A stretch of DNA of 5,797 nt from JALSIF01 sp026981635 [NCBI: bacterium] (GCA_026981635.1 JALSIF010000032.1:1-5797), one strand, 5' to 3'. Numbered from the stretch's first letter, positions 1-5,797 are shown. The notes: generated by a model not told the origin, from the sequence alone. Numbers and translations are program-made.

Positions 1-506
1 GCCCGACGGGCTTTCTCGGCGTCGGGAAGCTGGGCCCGGATTCTGAGCCAGGCCTGCTCCTTGCTCAGGCCGCGGGCCATGAGCCGGCGCACCTTCTCCT
101 CGTCGTTTGCCACCACCGCCCATACCTTGTCCACCAGCTCCTCCAGCCCCTTCTCATAGAGCAGGGGGACCACCACCACCAGCGTCTCATTCTGACGGCG
201 GAAGGTGGCGATCTGTTCTCTTAGCCGGCGGATCACTTCAGGGTGAACCAGTGCCTCAAGCTGGCGGAGCTTCTCCGGCTCGTGGAAGACCAGTTCGGCC
301 AGCTTGGTCCGGTCAATCTCCCCGTCGGGGCGCAGAAACTGCCTGCCGAAATGGGCGACGATCTTCTGGTAGGTGGGGGTGGATTTGGCCATCACCTGGT
401 GGGCAAGCTGGTCGGCGTCCACCACCTGGGCCCCGTACTTTTCCCTTAGCATCCGGGCCACGGTGGACTTGCCGGCTGCCACCCCGCCGGTTAGACCGAT
501 GATCAT
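1..506 (-). CDS. coaE: Dephospho-CoA kinase, C-terminus cut off by the window edge
   Basis: This cytoplasmic P-loop kinase phosphorylates the ribose 3'-OH of dephospho-CoA with ATP, the last step of coenzyme A synthesis. The 168 visible codons begin MIIGLTGGVAAGKST. The Walker A loop is at residues 7-14 (GGVAAGKS). Other family signatures are VVDADQLAHQV near 28-38, the HPEV motif at 88-91, the hydrophobic strand plus VPLLYEKG at about 109-120, and the lid-side RIRAQLP at 155-161, which precedes the usual K...AD segment. The family is about 200 residues long, so roughly the last 30 lie outside the window. The ATG overlaps the stop codon of the upstream S1 gene (ATGA at 503-506), and a purine-rich AAAGGGGA sits directly before it, so translation is probably coupled. 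No frameshift or missing catalytic residue is visible. The P-loop has V-A-A where many homologues have I-G-S, a mild change. Identification is confident. Confidence 0.95.
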   Translation of the reverse strand, partial: MIIGLTGGVAAGKSTVARMLREKYGAQVVDADQLAHQVMAKSTPTYQKIVAHFGRQFLRPDGEIDRTKLAELVFHEPEKLRQLEALVHPEVIRRLREQIATFRRQNETLVVVVPLLYEKGLEELVDKVWAVVANDEEKVRRLMARGLSKEQAWLRIRAQLPDAEKARR

Positions 507-1990
507 TCCCCTTTCTGGTCGTCCTGCTCGGCTTGCTCTTCCTTCTTGGCTCCGAGGAGCTTCTCAAACTCTTCCTTGAAGACCTCTCCCAGGGTGAGTT
601 TTCTCTCCTCTCCCTTGGACTCGGCAACCGGCAGCTCAACTGCCTCCTCTTCGCGCTTGGGCTCCGGTTTCTTCTTCTCAAACAGAGCCCGCACCGAGAC
701 CTTGATGCGGCGGCTGGAGGGATCAATGTCGGTGATGCGAACCAGGAACTCGTCCCCCTCCTTGATGCGCTCGCGGGGATGGCTTAGCCTCTCCAGGGCG
801 ATCTCTCCGATGGGCAGAAAGCCGTCAAAGTATTCGTCCAGGGTGACGATCACTCCCCGGTCAAGGAGCTTTTGAGCGGTAACCTCCACTTCCTGGCCCA
901 CCCGGTACTTCTCCGAGATGTAATTCCAAGGGTCGTCCTCTACGTCCTTGCTGGAAAGCTGAACCTTGCGCTCCTTGAGGTCCACCCGCTTCACCTTGAC
1001 CTGGAGCTTGTCTCCCACCTTGACGATCTCGCCCGGGTGGTTGAACTGGCGGTAGGTAAGCTCGCTGCGGTGGACCAGTCCGGTAACCCCGCCGGGAAGC
1101 TTGACGAATACCCCGAAGTCGGTCACATTCTCCACCTCTCCCTCATAGACCTCCTCGGGGATGATGTCCAACAGAGGGTCGGTCTGAAGCTGTTTGAGGG
1201 AGAGGGAGATGCGCCGCTCCTCGGGGTCCAGGGCGATGATCTTGGCGCGGATCCTCTCCCCCGGCTTGAGGACCTCTTTGGGGTGGTTTACCCGGTTCCA
1301 GCTGAGCTCGCTCACATGCAGCAGGCCGGTCAGGTTCTCGGTCACCTTGACGAAGGCGCCGTAGTCGGTTAGGGATTCAACCTCTCCCTCAATGATCATC
1401 CCCTCCTGGAGGGAGTCAAACTCCTGCTGCAGGCGGCTCTCCTTCTCCTGCAGGACCAGCTCCTTGCGGCTGAAGAAGAGACGATGGGGGAAACGCTTGT
1501 CATCGCCCCGGTCGCGCTCAATCTCCACCAGATGGGCCTGGCGCTGTTCGCCCACCTTGGGCCTGTCAAAGGGGAAGCTCTTCTCGTGGATGAACCCCCT
1601 CAGCAGGCCGCCGTAGGCGGAGACCTCGTAGCCCTTCTTGACCTTTCGCTCTATGGTGATGGTCACCAGGTTGCCCTCCTGCTTGTCACGCTGGGCCTCA
1701 AGCAGGGCGTTTTGGTAGTCCACCTGGCGCTTGGAGACTTTGATGTCGCCTCCCCGGCGGCTGATGATCTTTACCCTGACCGGGTCGCCCTCCTGCAGGC
1801 GCTCCAGGTCAACCTCGCTTACCTCCTCCACCGGCAGGATGGCCTCAGACTTGGCGCCGATGTCTACATAGATGGCATCTTCGGTGATCTTCACCACCCG
1901 GCCCTCAACGATCTGGCCGGGGCGAAGACCCCTCCGTTCTTCAAAGCTCTCTTGGAGCAGCTCCTCAAAATGCTGCTTGCCGTCACTCAT
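503..1990 (-). CDS. rpsA: Ribosomal protein S1 homologue with five S1 RNA-binding domains
   Basis: The 495-residue protein is a string of S1 (OB-fold) RNA-binding domains, at about residues 23-89, 105-178, 196-267, 281-349 and 363-435. A charged Lys/Glu-rich tail (436-495) follows, ending EEQAEQDDQKGE. Domains 3 and 4 are the most canonical (VESLTDYGAFVKV...GLLHVSELS and VENVTDFGVFVKL...GLVHRSELT). Domain 1 has the VKITEDAIYVDIGAKSEA pattern of S1 proteins. Domain 2 is divergent, with an extra RGDDKRFPHR stretch before FFSRKEL. In the family, S1 binds mRNA leaders and helps dock them on the 30S subunit. Proteobacterial S1 has six domains and about 557 residues, and many Firmicutes have four, so five is intermediate. 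The ATG at 1990 is preceded by GGAGG at 12 nt. The gene lies 50 bp after hemW and overlaps coaE by 4 bp. Ribosome association is inferred from the family. A general S1-domain RNA-binding protein is the alternative. Confidence 0.9.
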   Translation of the reverse strand: MSDGKQHFEELLQESFEERRGLRPGQIVEGRVVKITEDAIYVDIGAKSEAILPVEEVSEVDLERLQEGDPVRVKIISRRGGDIKVSKRQVDYQNALLEAQRDKQEGNLVTITIERKVKKGYEVSAYGGLLRGFIHEKSFPFDRPKVGEQRQAHLVEIERDRGDDKRFPHRLFFSRKELVLQEKESRLQQEFDSLQEGMIIEGEVESLTDYGAFVKVTENLTGLLHVSELSWNRVNHPKEVLKPGERIRAKIIALDPEERRISLSLKQLQTDPLLDIIPEEVYEGEVENVTDFGVFVKLPGGVTGLVHRSELTYRQFNHPGEIVKVGDKLQVKVKRVDLKERKVQLSSKDVEDDPWNYISEKYRVGQEVEVTAQKLLDRGVIVTLDEYFDGFLPIGEIALERLSHPRERIKEGDEFLVRITDIDPSSRRIKVSVRALFEKKKPEPKREEEAVELPVAESKGEERKLTLGEVFKEEFEKLLGAKKEEQAEQDDQKGE

Positions 1991-1994
1991 CTAC

Positions 1995-2012
1995 CCAGTT
2001 GGCCTCCAGTTG
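1995..2012. repeat. 7-bp direct repeat around the S1 gene ribosome binding site
   Basis: On the minus strand, CAACTGG occurs twice with an 11-bp period (plus-strand CCAGTTG at 1995-2001 and 2006-2012). The Shine-Dalgarno GGAGG overlaps the end of the upstream copy. Both copies lie in the 50-bp hemW-rpsA gap. The repeat is seen directly. A role as a binding site for a translational or transcriptional regulator is inference only, and chance is possible for so short a motif. Confidence 0.35.
2003..2007 (-). promoter_or_regulatory. Ribosome binding site of the S1 gene
   Basis: GGAGG on the minus strand ends 12 nt before the ATG at 1990. The spacing is a little long compared with the common 5-9 nt, but no closer Shine-Dalgarno match exists and no other in-frame start fits the site better. 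It supports the chosen start. The gap has neither a hairpin with a U-tract nor a clear promoter, so the S1 gene is probably read from the lepA transcript. Confidence 0.6.
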
Positions 2013-2040
2013 ATCGGTTGGTCCCCCGTGGTTGTTTTCC

Positions 2041-3306
2041 TTACTCTACCGCCGAAGGGGGCTTCCTAACCTCAATCTCACCCTGCCGTCCAGCTCGGCT
2101 AAGCTCAAAGGTGACAAGGGAGGCAAGATAGTCTAGATGCTCAAGCCCCTGGCTGGTCATGGAAAGCTTGCCCTCGGCAAGAGCTAGGTATCTTATCAGC
2201 TCGGGGTGAAGCCCTAGGAGCTCAGCCAGCTTGCTCTCCTCGGCGGGTCTCATCCGCACCCCCCAGATCGTCCTCAGCCCTACCGCCAGCTCCTCCAGAC
2301 GGCGCCGCTCAGTGTCGGCCTGCTCCATCCAGGCCACCGGCAGACGGTTTCGGCTGAGGCACTCCACGTAGTCTCGCAGGCTGGTGGTGTTTCGGTAGCG
2401 GATTCCATCCAGGTGGCCGTAGGCGCCCAGTCCCAGGGCGAGGTACTCCACCCCGAACCAGTATTTCAGGTTGTGGCGGCACTCGTGGCCCGGGCGGGCG
2501 AAGTTGCTCACCTCGTAGCGGTAGAGGCCGAAGCTCTCCGCCTTGGCAATGAGTATCCCAGTAAGCTCGGCCACCTGGCTGTCATCGGGCATCTCCACCC
2601 AGCCCTTGGAAATCCATCTGACCAGCGGCGTTCTCCCCTCCGGGGTGAGCTGGTAGGCGGAAAGGTGGGGCGGGTGGAAGCTGAGCACCTCCCGCAGGCT
2701 CCTTCCCCAGCTGGCCGGAGTCTGTCCAGGGATGCCGTAGATGAGGTCAAAGTTGAAGCTCTCAAAGCCCGCCTCCGCCACCAGGGAAAGCTTTTCCAAT
2801 AGACCCCTTCGCCGGTAGGTGCGGTGGAGGAAGGCCAACTCCCGGTCGTCGGTGGACTGGACCCCCATGGAGATGCGGTTTACCCCCGCCCTTCTCAGGG
2901 TGGCAAGGTATTCCCGGCTAATGGTGTCGGGGTTGGCCTCCACCGTGATCTCGGCCCCGGCGGGGAGGTTGAAGATCCGGGCCACCAGCTCTATGAGCCG
3001 GGCCAGCTCCCCCGGGGGCAGGGTGGTGGGGGTGCCGCCGCCGATGAAGAGGGTGTCGTAGCGGGAAGGACTTAGGCTCAGCCGGTAGAGCTGGATCTCC
3101 TTTCTCAGGGCGGCAAGGTAGGCGTCCAGCAGGCGGTCGGAGATGCGCACGCAGGGGTAGGAGGCAAAGTCGCAGTAGGAGCAGCGCCGGAGGCAGAAGG
3201 GGATGTGGATGTAGATCCCCCGTGCACGGCTGACCGGCGGCTTTTGGGGCGTGCGGGGCCGGACCCCAAGCCTCCTTCCTTCCGCCCTGAGAGAGAGGGT
3301 GCTCAT
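2041..3306 (-). CDS. hemW: HemW, radical-SAM-family heme chaperone (HemN-like)
   Basis: This 421-residue protein belongs to the HemN/HemW branch of radical SAM proteins. The 4Fe-4S cluster motif is C38-x3-C42-x2-C45 in IYIHIPFCLRRCSYCDF. The residue after YC is D-F and not x-C, so the fourth cysteine of true HemN coproporphyrinogen dehydrogenase (CxxxCxxCxC) is absent, which points to HemW. SAM-binding and core motifs follow: GGGTP at 89-93, VEANP at 122-126, GVQS at 148-151 and DLIYGIPGQT at 187-196. HNLKYW at 278-283 matches the HNxxYW heme-binding signature of HemW, and LGLGAYG is at 291-297. The C-terminal part is the usual winged-helix-like HemN_C region. HemW is thought to hand heme to apo-proteins such as respiratory enzymes. 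The ATG overlaps the lepA stop (ATGA, 3303-3306), with GAGG 8 nt upstream inside lepA. An unusual 30-residue basic N-terminal extension (MSTLSLRAEG...) precedes the core. Confidence 0.93.
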   Translation of the reverse strand: MSTLSLRAEGRRLGVRPRTPQKPPVSRARGIYIHIPFCLRRCSYCDFASYPCVRISDRLLDAYLAALRKEIQLYRLSLSPSRYDTLFIGGGTPTTLPPGELARLIELVARIFNLPAGAEITVEANPDTISREYLATLRRAGVNRISMGVQSTDDRELAFLHRTYRRRGLLEKLSLVAEAGFESFNFDLIYGIPGQTPASWGRSLREVLSFHPPHLSAYQLTPEGRTPLVRWISKGWVEMPDDSQVAELTGILIAKAESFGLYRYEVSNFARPGHECRHNLKYWFGVEYLALGLGAYGHLDGIRYRNTTSLRDYVECLSRNRLPVAWMEQADTERRRLEELAVGLRTIWGVRMRPAEESKLAELLGLHPELIRYLALAEGKLSMTSQGLEHLDYLASLVTFELSRAGRQGEIEVRKPPSAVE

Positions 3307-5150
3307 CGCTTTTTCCTCTTCTCCTCAGGTCCCTTCTTGAGCACCGCCAGGAAGGCCTCCTGGGGGATCTCCACCCGGCCCACCATCTTCATCCGCTTCT
3401 TGCCCTCCTTCTGGCGCTCAAGGAGCTTTCGCTTGCGGGTGATGTCTCCCCCGTAGCACTTGGCGGTCACGTCCTTTCTCAGCGGTGGGATGTTTTCTCT
3501 TGCTATCACCTTGCCTCCTACGGCGGCCTGGAGGGCAACCTCAAAGAGCTGGCGGGGGATCACCTTGCGCAGGGTCTGGATCACCGCCCGCCCGCGGCGC
3601 TGGGCGTCCTGGCGGTGGCAGAGGAAGCTGAGGCTGTCTACCGGCTCGCGGTTGACCAGGATGTCCACCCGGACAAGATCGGCCGGCTCATAGCCGGCTA
3701 GCTGGTAGTCAAAGCTGGCCATCCCGCGGGAGAGGGTCTTTAGCTGGTCGTAGAAGTCAAGCAGGATCTCGGCCAGGGGCAGGCGGGCGTGGATGTTTAC
3801 CCGGTTTCCTGGCAGGTACTCAATCTCCCCTAGGCTGCCCCGGTGGCGCTGGATGAGCTCAATCATGGGGGACATATAGCTCACCGGAGTAAGCACGGTG
3901 GCCTCCACGATGGGCTCCAGGATCTGGTCTATCTTGGCCCGGTCGGGGAGCTTGGAGGGACTGTCTATCTCCAGCTCGCTTCCGTCGGTGAGCCTTACCC
4001 GGTAGACCACCGAGGGGCTGGTGGCCACCAGCTCAATCCCGTACTCGCGCTCAATCCGCTCCTGGACGATCTCCATGTGGAGCAGGCCAAGAAAGCCGCA
4101 GCGAAAGCCAAAGCCAAGCGCATCGGAGCTCTCCTGCTCAAAGTGGAGGGCGGCATCGTTCAGGGAGAGGCGCTCCAGGGCGCTCTTTAGCTCCTCATAC
4201 TGCTCGGAGTTCACCGGATAGAGGCCGCTAAATACCATCGGCTTGGCGGGACGATAGCCGGGCAGGGGCTGGCTGGCGGGCCGCTTCTGTTGGGTCAGGG
4301 TGTCGCCTACCCGGGCGAGTCTCACCTCCTTGATGCCGGTCATCACAAACCCCACCTCGCCTGCCCTAAGCTCCTCTTGGTCCCTAAGCTCGGGGGTGAA
4401 TATCCCCACCCGGTCCACCTTGGCCCGGGCGCCGCTTCCCATCAGCAGCACCTCGTCTCCCTTGCGCACGGTGCCCTCAAAGATGCGCACGTAGGTGACC
4501 ACGCCGAAGTAGTTGTCGTAGTGGCTGTCAAAGACCAGCGCGCGCAGGGGGCGGTCGGGGTCGCCCTGGGGTGGGGGGATGCGCCTAATGATGGCGGCGA
4601 TGAGCTCCTCCACCCCCTGGCCGGTCTTGGCGCTCACCTTGACGATCTCATCCTCCCGGCAGCCGATGAGCTGGGTGAGCTGCTCGGTGACCCCGGGGAT
4701 GTCGGCGGTGGGGAGGTCTATCTTGTTGATCACCGGGATGATCTCCAGTCCCTCCTCCACCGCAAGGTAGAGGTTGGCGATGGTCTGGGCCTCCACCCCC
4801 TGGGCGGCGTCCACCACCAGCAGGGCGCCCTCGCAGGCCTTGAGGCTGCGGCTCACCTCGTAGGAGAAGTCCACATGGCCGGGGGTGTCAATCAGGTTTA
4901 GCTCGTAGGTCTTTCCCCCTTCTTCCCACAGCATCCTCACCGCCTGCATCTTGATGGTGATGCCCCGCTCCCGCTCCAGGTCCAGCCGGTCAAGGACCTG
5001 CTCGCGCATCTCCCGGGGGTCAAGCGTGCCGGTGATCTCCAGCAGGCGGTCGGCCAGGGTGGACTTGCCGTGGTCAATGTGGGCGATGATGCAGAAGTTG
5101 CGGATCTGCTCCTGGGGGGTGTGGCTAGCGGGGTGCGCTTGTTTAGCCAT
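3303..5150 (-). CDS. lepA: Elongation factor 4 (EF4, LepA), ribosome-associated GTPase
   Basis: EF4 is a translational GTPase related to EF-G. It binds the ribosome and has been linked to back-translocation, recovery from stalled states and 30S biogenesis. The 615-residue protein is close to the family's usual length of about 600 and looks complete. All G motifs are intact: G1 AHIDHGKS (23-30), G2 RGITI (62-66), G3 DTPGH (88-92, with the catalytic-type His92), G4 NKID (142-145) and G5 SAKTG (173-177). Domain II starts near 200 (PLRALVFDSHYDNYFGVV), followed by EF-G-like domains III and V. The EF4-specific C-terminal domain carries the signatures LCHRQDAQRRGRAV, PRQLFEVALQAAVGGKVIARE, and KDVTAKCYGGDITRKRKLLE, ending in a Lys/Arg-rich tail. 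The next Met (48) lies beyond the P-loop, so the ATG at 5150 is right. Only a weak AAAGG (5154-5158) precedes it. It is the first gene of the minus-strand block and overlaps hemW by 4 bp. Confidence 0.98.
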   Translation of the reverse strand: MAKQAHPASHTPQEQIRNFCIIAHIDHGKSTLADRLLEITGTLDPREMREQVLDRLDLERERGITIKMQAVRMLWEEGGKTYELNLIDTPGHVDFSYEVSRSLKACEGALLVVDAAQGVEAQTIANLYLAVEEGLEIIPVINKIDLPTADIPGVTEQLTQLIGCREDEIVKVSAKTGQGVEELIAAIIRRIPPPQGDPDRPLRALVFDSHYDNYFGVVTYVRIFEGTVRKGDEVLLMGSGARAKVDRVGIFTPELRDQEELRAGEVGFVMTGIKEVRLARVGDTLTQQKRPASQPLPGYRPAKPMVFSGLYPVNSEQYEELKSALERLSLNDAALHFEQESSDALGFGFRCGFLGLLHMEIVQERIEREYGIELVATSPSVVYRVRLTDGSELEIDSPSKLPDRAKIDQILEPIVEATVLTPVSYMSPMIELIQRHRGSLGEIEYLPGNRVNIHARLPLAEILLDFYDQLKTLSRGMASFDYQLAGYEPADLVRVDILVNREPVDSLSFLCHRQDAQRRGRAVIQTLRKVIPRQLFEVALQAAVGGKVIARENIPPLRKDVTAKCYGGDITRKRKLLERQKEGKKRMKMVGRVEIPQEAFLAVLKKGPEEKRKKR

Positions 5151-5167
5151 GGGCCTTTGGGCTGGTG

Positions 5168-5196
5168 ATTATATGCCTAGTTCCTACCCGCCTGAA
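5168..5196 (-). promoter_or_regulatory. Probable sigma-70-type promoter of the lepA operon
   Basis: The minus strand has a perfect TATAAT at 5173-5168 in an otherwise GC-rich window. Seventeen bases upstream is TTCAGG (5196-5191), matching the -35 consensus TTGACA at three of six positions. Transcription would start near 5160-5162, giving a leader of only about 10-12 nt before the lepA ATG at 5150. The -10 match is seen. The -35 is weak and the start point is inferred from standard spacing. Confidence 0.6.
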
Positions 5197-5235
5197 ACCC
5201 TTTTTGCCGCCCGCCTACCTACCTAGTGGCTACCC
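5176..5235. repeat. Imperfect 14-bp direct repeat pair in the divergent intergenic region
   Basis: CCTAGTTCCTACCC at 5176-5189 and CCTAGTGGCTACCC at 5222-5235 agree at 12 of 14 positions, differing only in the two central bases, with a 46-bp offset. The first copy falls inside the -10/-35 spacer of the lepA promoter. The second lies just upstream of the ribosome binding site of the divergent gene. The arrangement suggests paired operator half-sites, or a small duplication; both are inference. A CCTA-rich tract (5214-5226) lies next to the second copy and lowers the significance. Confidence 0.4.
5207..5223 (-). other. G-rich run with possible two-tier G-quadruplex
   Basis: On the minus strand the stretch reads GGTAGGTAGGCGGGCGG: five G-tracts of two or three bases separated by one- or two-base loops. 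It lies about 10 bp upstream of the proposed lepA -35 box. Such tracts can fold into two-quartet G-quadruplexes, which are weak structures. A role is speculative, and local skew in a GC-rich genome is a sufficient explanation. Confidence 0.25.
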
Positions 5236-5249
5236 CAAAGACCCCAAGG
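5232..5249 (+). repeat. Tandem 9-bp repeat before the exported-protein gene
   Basis: ACCCCAAAG (5232-5240) is followed directly by ACCCCAAGG (5241-5249), eight of nine bases identical. The second copy runs into the Shine-Dalgarno site. This looks like a small slippage duplication; no function is evident. Confidence 0.35.
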
Positions 5250-5254
5250 AGGTG
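5246..5254 (+). promoter_or_regulatory. Strong ribosome binding site of the exported-protein gene
   Basis: AAGGAGGTG is a nearly full-length match to the 16S rRNA anti-Shine-Dalgarno sequence. The GGAGG core ends 8 nt before the ATG at 5261, which is ideal spacing. It fixes both the start and the plus-strand direction of this gene and is the best ribosome binding site in the window. I could not find a convincing plus-strand -10/-35 pair upstream of it. Confidence 0.9.
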
Positions 5255-5260
5255 TCAAAG

Positions 5261-5797
5261 ATGAGACTTGCTGACAGACTTGGCAGGCTGGCTCTGGTGG
5301 GCTTGGTTCTGGTGCTGGTGGCCGGTGGTGCGATCCAGGCCCAGGAGGGACCTCCCCGGCACGGCCCTCCCGACAGGCCCGGCCTGCATGACCGGGCCCA
5401 GCGTACCCGGCCCATCCTGGGAGAGGTGATTGAGCTTACCGACCAGGGAATGGTGATAAGGCCCCACCTTCCCCCCGAGATCGCAAAGAAGCTTCGGGAG
5501 AAGGGCAGGAGCCTTCCCCCGCTTCCCGAAAAGATTGAGGTGATCTTTGCCGACCAGGTGCGCTTCGTGGACTCCCTGGAAGGCGGGCCCAAGACGGTAA
5601 ACCCCTTCAGCGAAGGGGACGAGGTGGTGGTCTTTGGACGCCGGAGCGACCGGGGCTTGGTTGCCTTCCGGGTGGTTGATGCCGAGGTTGCCCGGGCCTA
5701 CTTTGAGCGCATGAAGGAGCGGGGCGGGGAGCGCCGGGCGAAAATTGAGCAGGCCCTGAAGGAGAAGTTTGCCTGGGGCAAGGCGAGTATCAAGGAG
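5261..5797 (+). CDS. Putative secreted protein of unknown function, C-terminus cut off by the window edge
   Basis: The frame stays open for 179 codons to the window edge and follows a strong ribosome binding site. Residues 1-27 form a Sec-type signal peptide: basic start MRLADRLGR, hydrophobic core LALVGLVLVLVAGGA, likely cleavage after AIQA. There is no cysteine near the cleavage point, so it is not a lipoprotein. A Pro/Gly/Arg/His-rich linker (about 28-50) follows. The segment at about 51-140 is beta-rich (PILGEVIELTDQGMVI...KIEVIFADQVRFVD...FSEGDEVVVFGRRSDRGLVAFRVVDA). This resembles small periplasmic beta-barrel (OB-like, DUF5666-type) domains built on the pattern 'GEV..I....V.V......V.F.VGD.V.V.G'; the resemblance is by eye only. 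From 141 on it becomes helical and charged (ARAYFERMKERGGERRAKIEQALKEKF). It is transcribed away from lepA. I do not recognise the family, and no catalytic motif is visible. Secretion is likely; function is unknown. Confidence 0.85.
   Translation, partial: MRLADRLGRLALVGLVLVLVAGGAIQAQEGPPRHGPPDRPGLHDRAQRTRPILGEVIELTDQGMVIRPHLPPEIAKKLREKGRSLPPLPEKIEVIFADQVRFVDSLEGGPKTVNPFSEGDEVVVFGRRSDRGLVAFRVVDAEVARAYFERMKERGGERRAKIEQALKEKFAWGKASIKE

Noticed and set aside
107-502. Plus-strand Pro/Gly/Arg-rich frame opposite coaE
   Set aside because: Low-complexity composition typical of an antisense reading. The minus strand encodes an intact CoaE with its P-loop.
872-1372. Plus-strand open frame (166 codons) opposite the S1 domains
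   Set aside because: It is a mirror of repeated S1-domain codons, with no independent start signal.
1991-2040. Possible terminator between hemW and the S1 gene
   Set aside because: No stable stem followed by a U-tract is visible; only short direct repeats are present.
1484-2131. Long plus-strand open frame (215 codons) opposite the S1 gene
   Set aside because: It runs antisense across the whole start of the S1 gene. Its protein is low in motif content, and open antisense frames are expected from the codon bias of GC-rich genes.
3271-3280. Strong internal AGGAAGGAGG on the minus strand near the hemW start
   Set aside because: No in-frame ATG, GTG or TTG follows before the conserved core, so it does not mark a start; it encodes part of the N-terminal extension.
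3678-3703. AGCCGGCT palindrome occurring twice within lepA
   Set aside because: It encodes conserved EF4 residues (LAGYEPADL) and is most simply explained by codon choice.
4290-4901. Long plus-strand open frame (203 codons) opposite lepA
   Set aside because: It lies entirely antisense to the conserved EF4 GTPase and domain II coding region; no ribosome binding site or recognisable motif.
5151-5260. Plus-strand promoter for the exported-protein gene
   Set aside because: Candidate pairs such as TTGCCG (5204-5209) with the sequence 17 bp downstream match -10 poorly; nothing reaches a supportable level.
5230-5592. Minus-strand open frame (120 codons) opposite the exported-protein gene
   Set aside because: The plus-strand gene has a signal peptide and an ideal ribosome binding site. 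The minus frame is Ser/Arg/Pro-rich shadow sequence without a start signal.

Overview
The window is a compact piece of bacterial chromosome. GC content is about 60% by eye. It carries a tightly packed minus-strand gene block and, diverging from it, one plus-strand gene that runs off the right edge. Read in the direction of transcription, the minus-strand block is lepA (translation factor EF4), hemW (radical-SAM-family heme chaperone), an rpsA-type gene with five S1 domains, and coaE (dephospho-CoA kinase, cut by the left edge). The lepA-hemW pairing is common in several bacterial phyla, including Firmicutes, Thermotogota and Chloroflexota, so it does not fix the lineage. I cannot name the organism. 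Dense packing, many Lys/Glu/Arg residues and frequent AGG codons would suit a small-genome or thermophilic lineage, but that is a guess.

Layout: 1-506 is coaE (partial). 503-1990 is the S1 gene. 1991-2040 is a 50-bp gap with a Shine-Dalgarno site flanked by two 7-bp direct repeats. 2041-3306 is hemW. 3303-5150 is lepA. 5151-5260 is a divergent intergenic region. 5261 to the end is a signal-peptide-bearing protein of unknown function on the plus strand. Two of the three minus-strand junctions are 4-bp ATGA stop/start overlaps, which suggests translational coupling within one operon.

The divergent intergenic region is the most information-rich non-coding part. On the minus strand it has a perfect TATAAT box that would start the lepA transcript only about 10-12 nt before its ATG. 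It also holds a near-identical 14-bp direct repeat, one copy of which fills the -10/-35 spacer, and a G-rich run. On the plus strand it has a textbook AAGGAGGTG ribosome binding site.

The four minus-strand genes link ribosome function (EF4 and S1) with cofactor handling (heme delivery and the last step of CoA synthesis). This is a housekeeping mix, not a dedicated pathway. I see no mobile element, CRISPR array, RNA gene or defence system. The only protein I cannot assign is the exported one at the right edge. I found no convincing evidence of an undescribed multi-gene system here.
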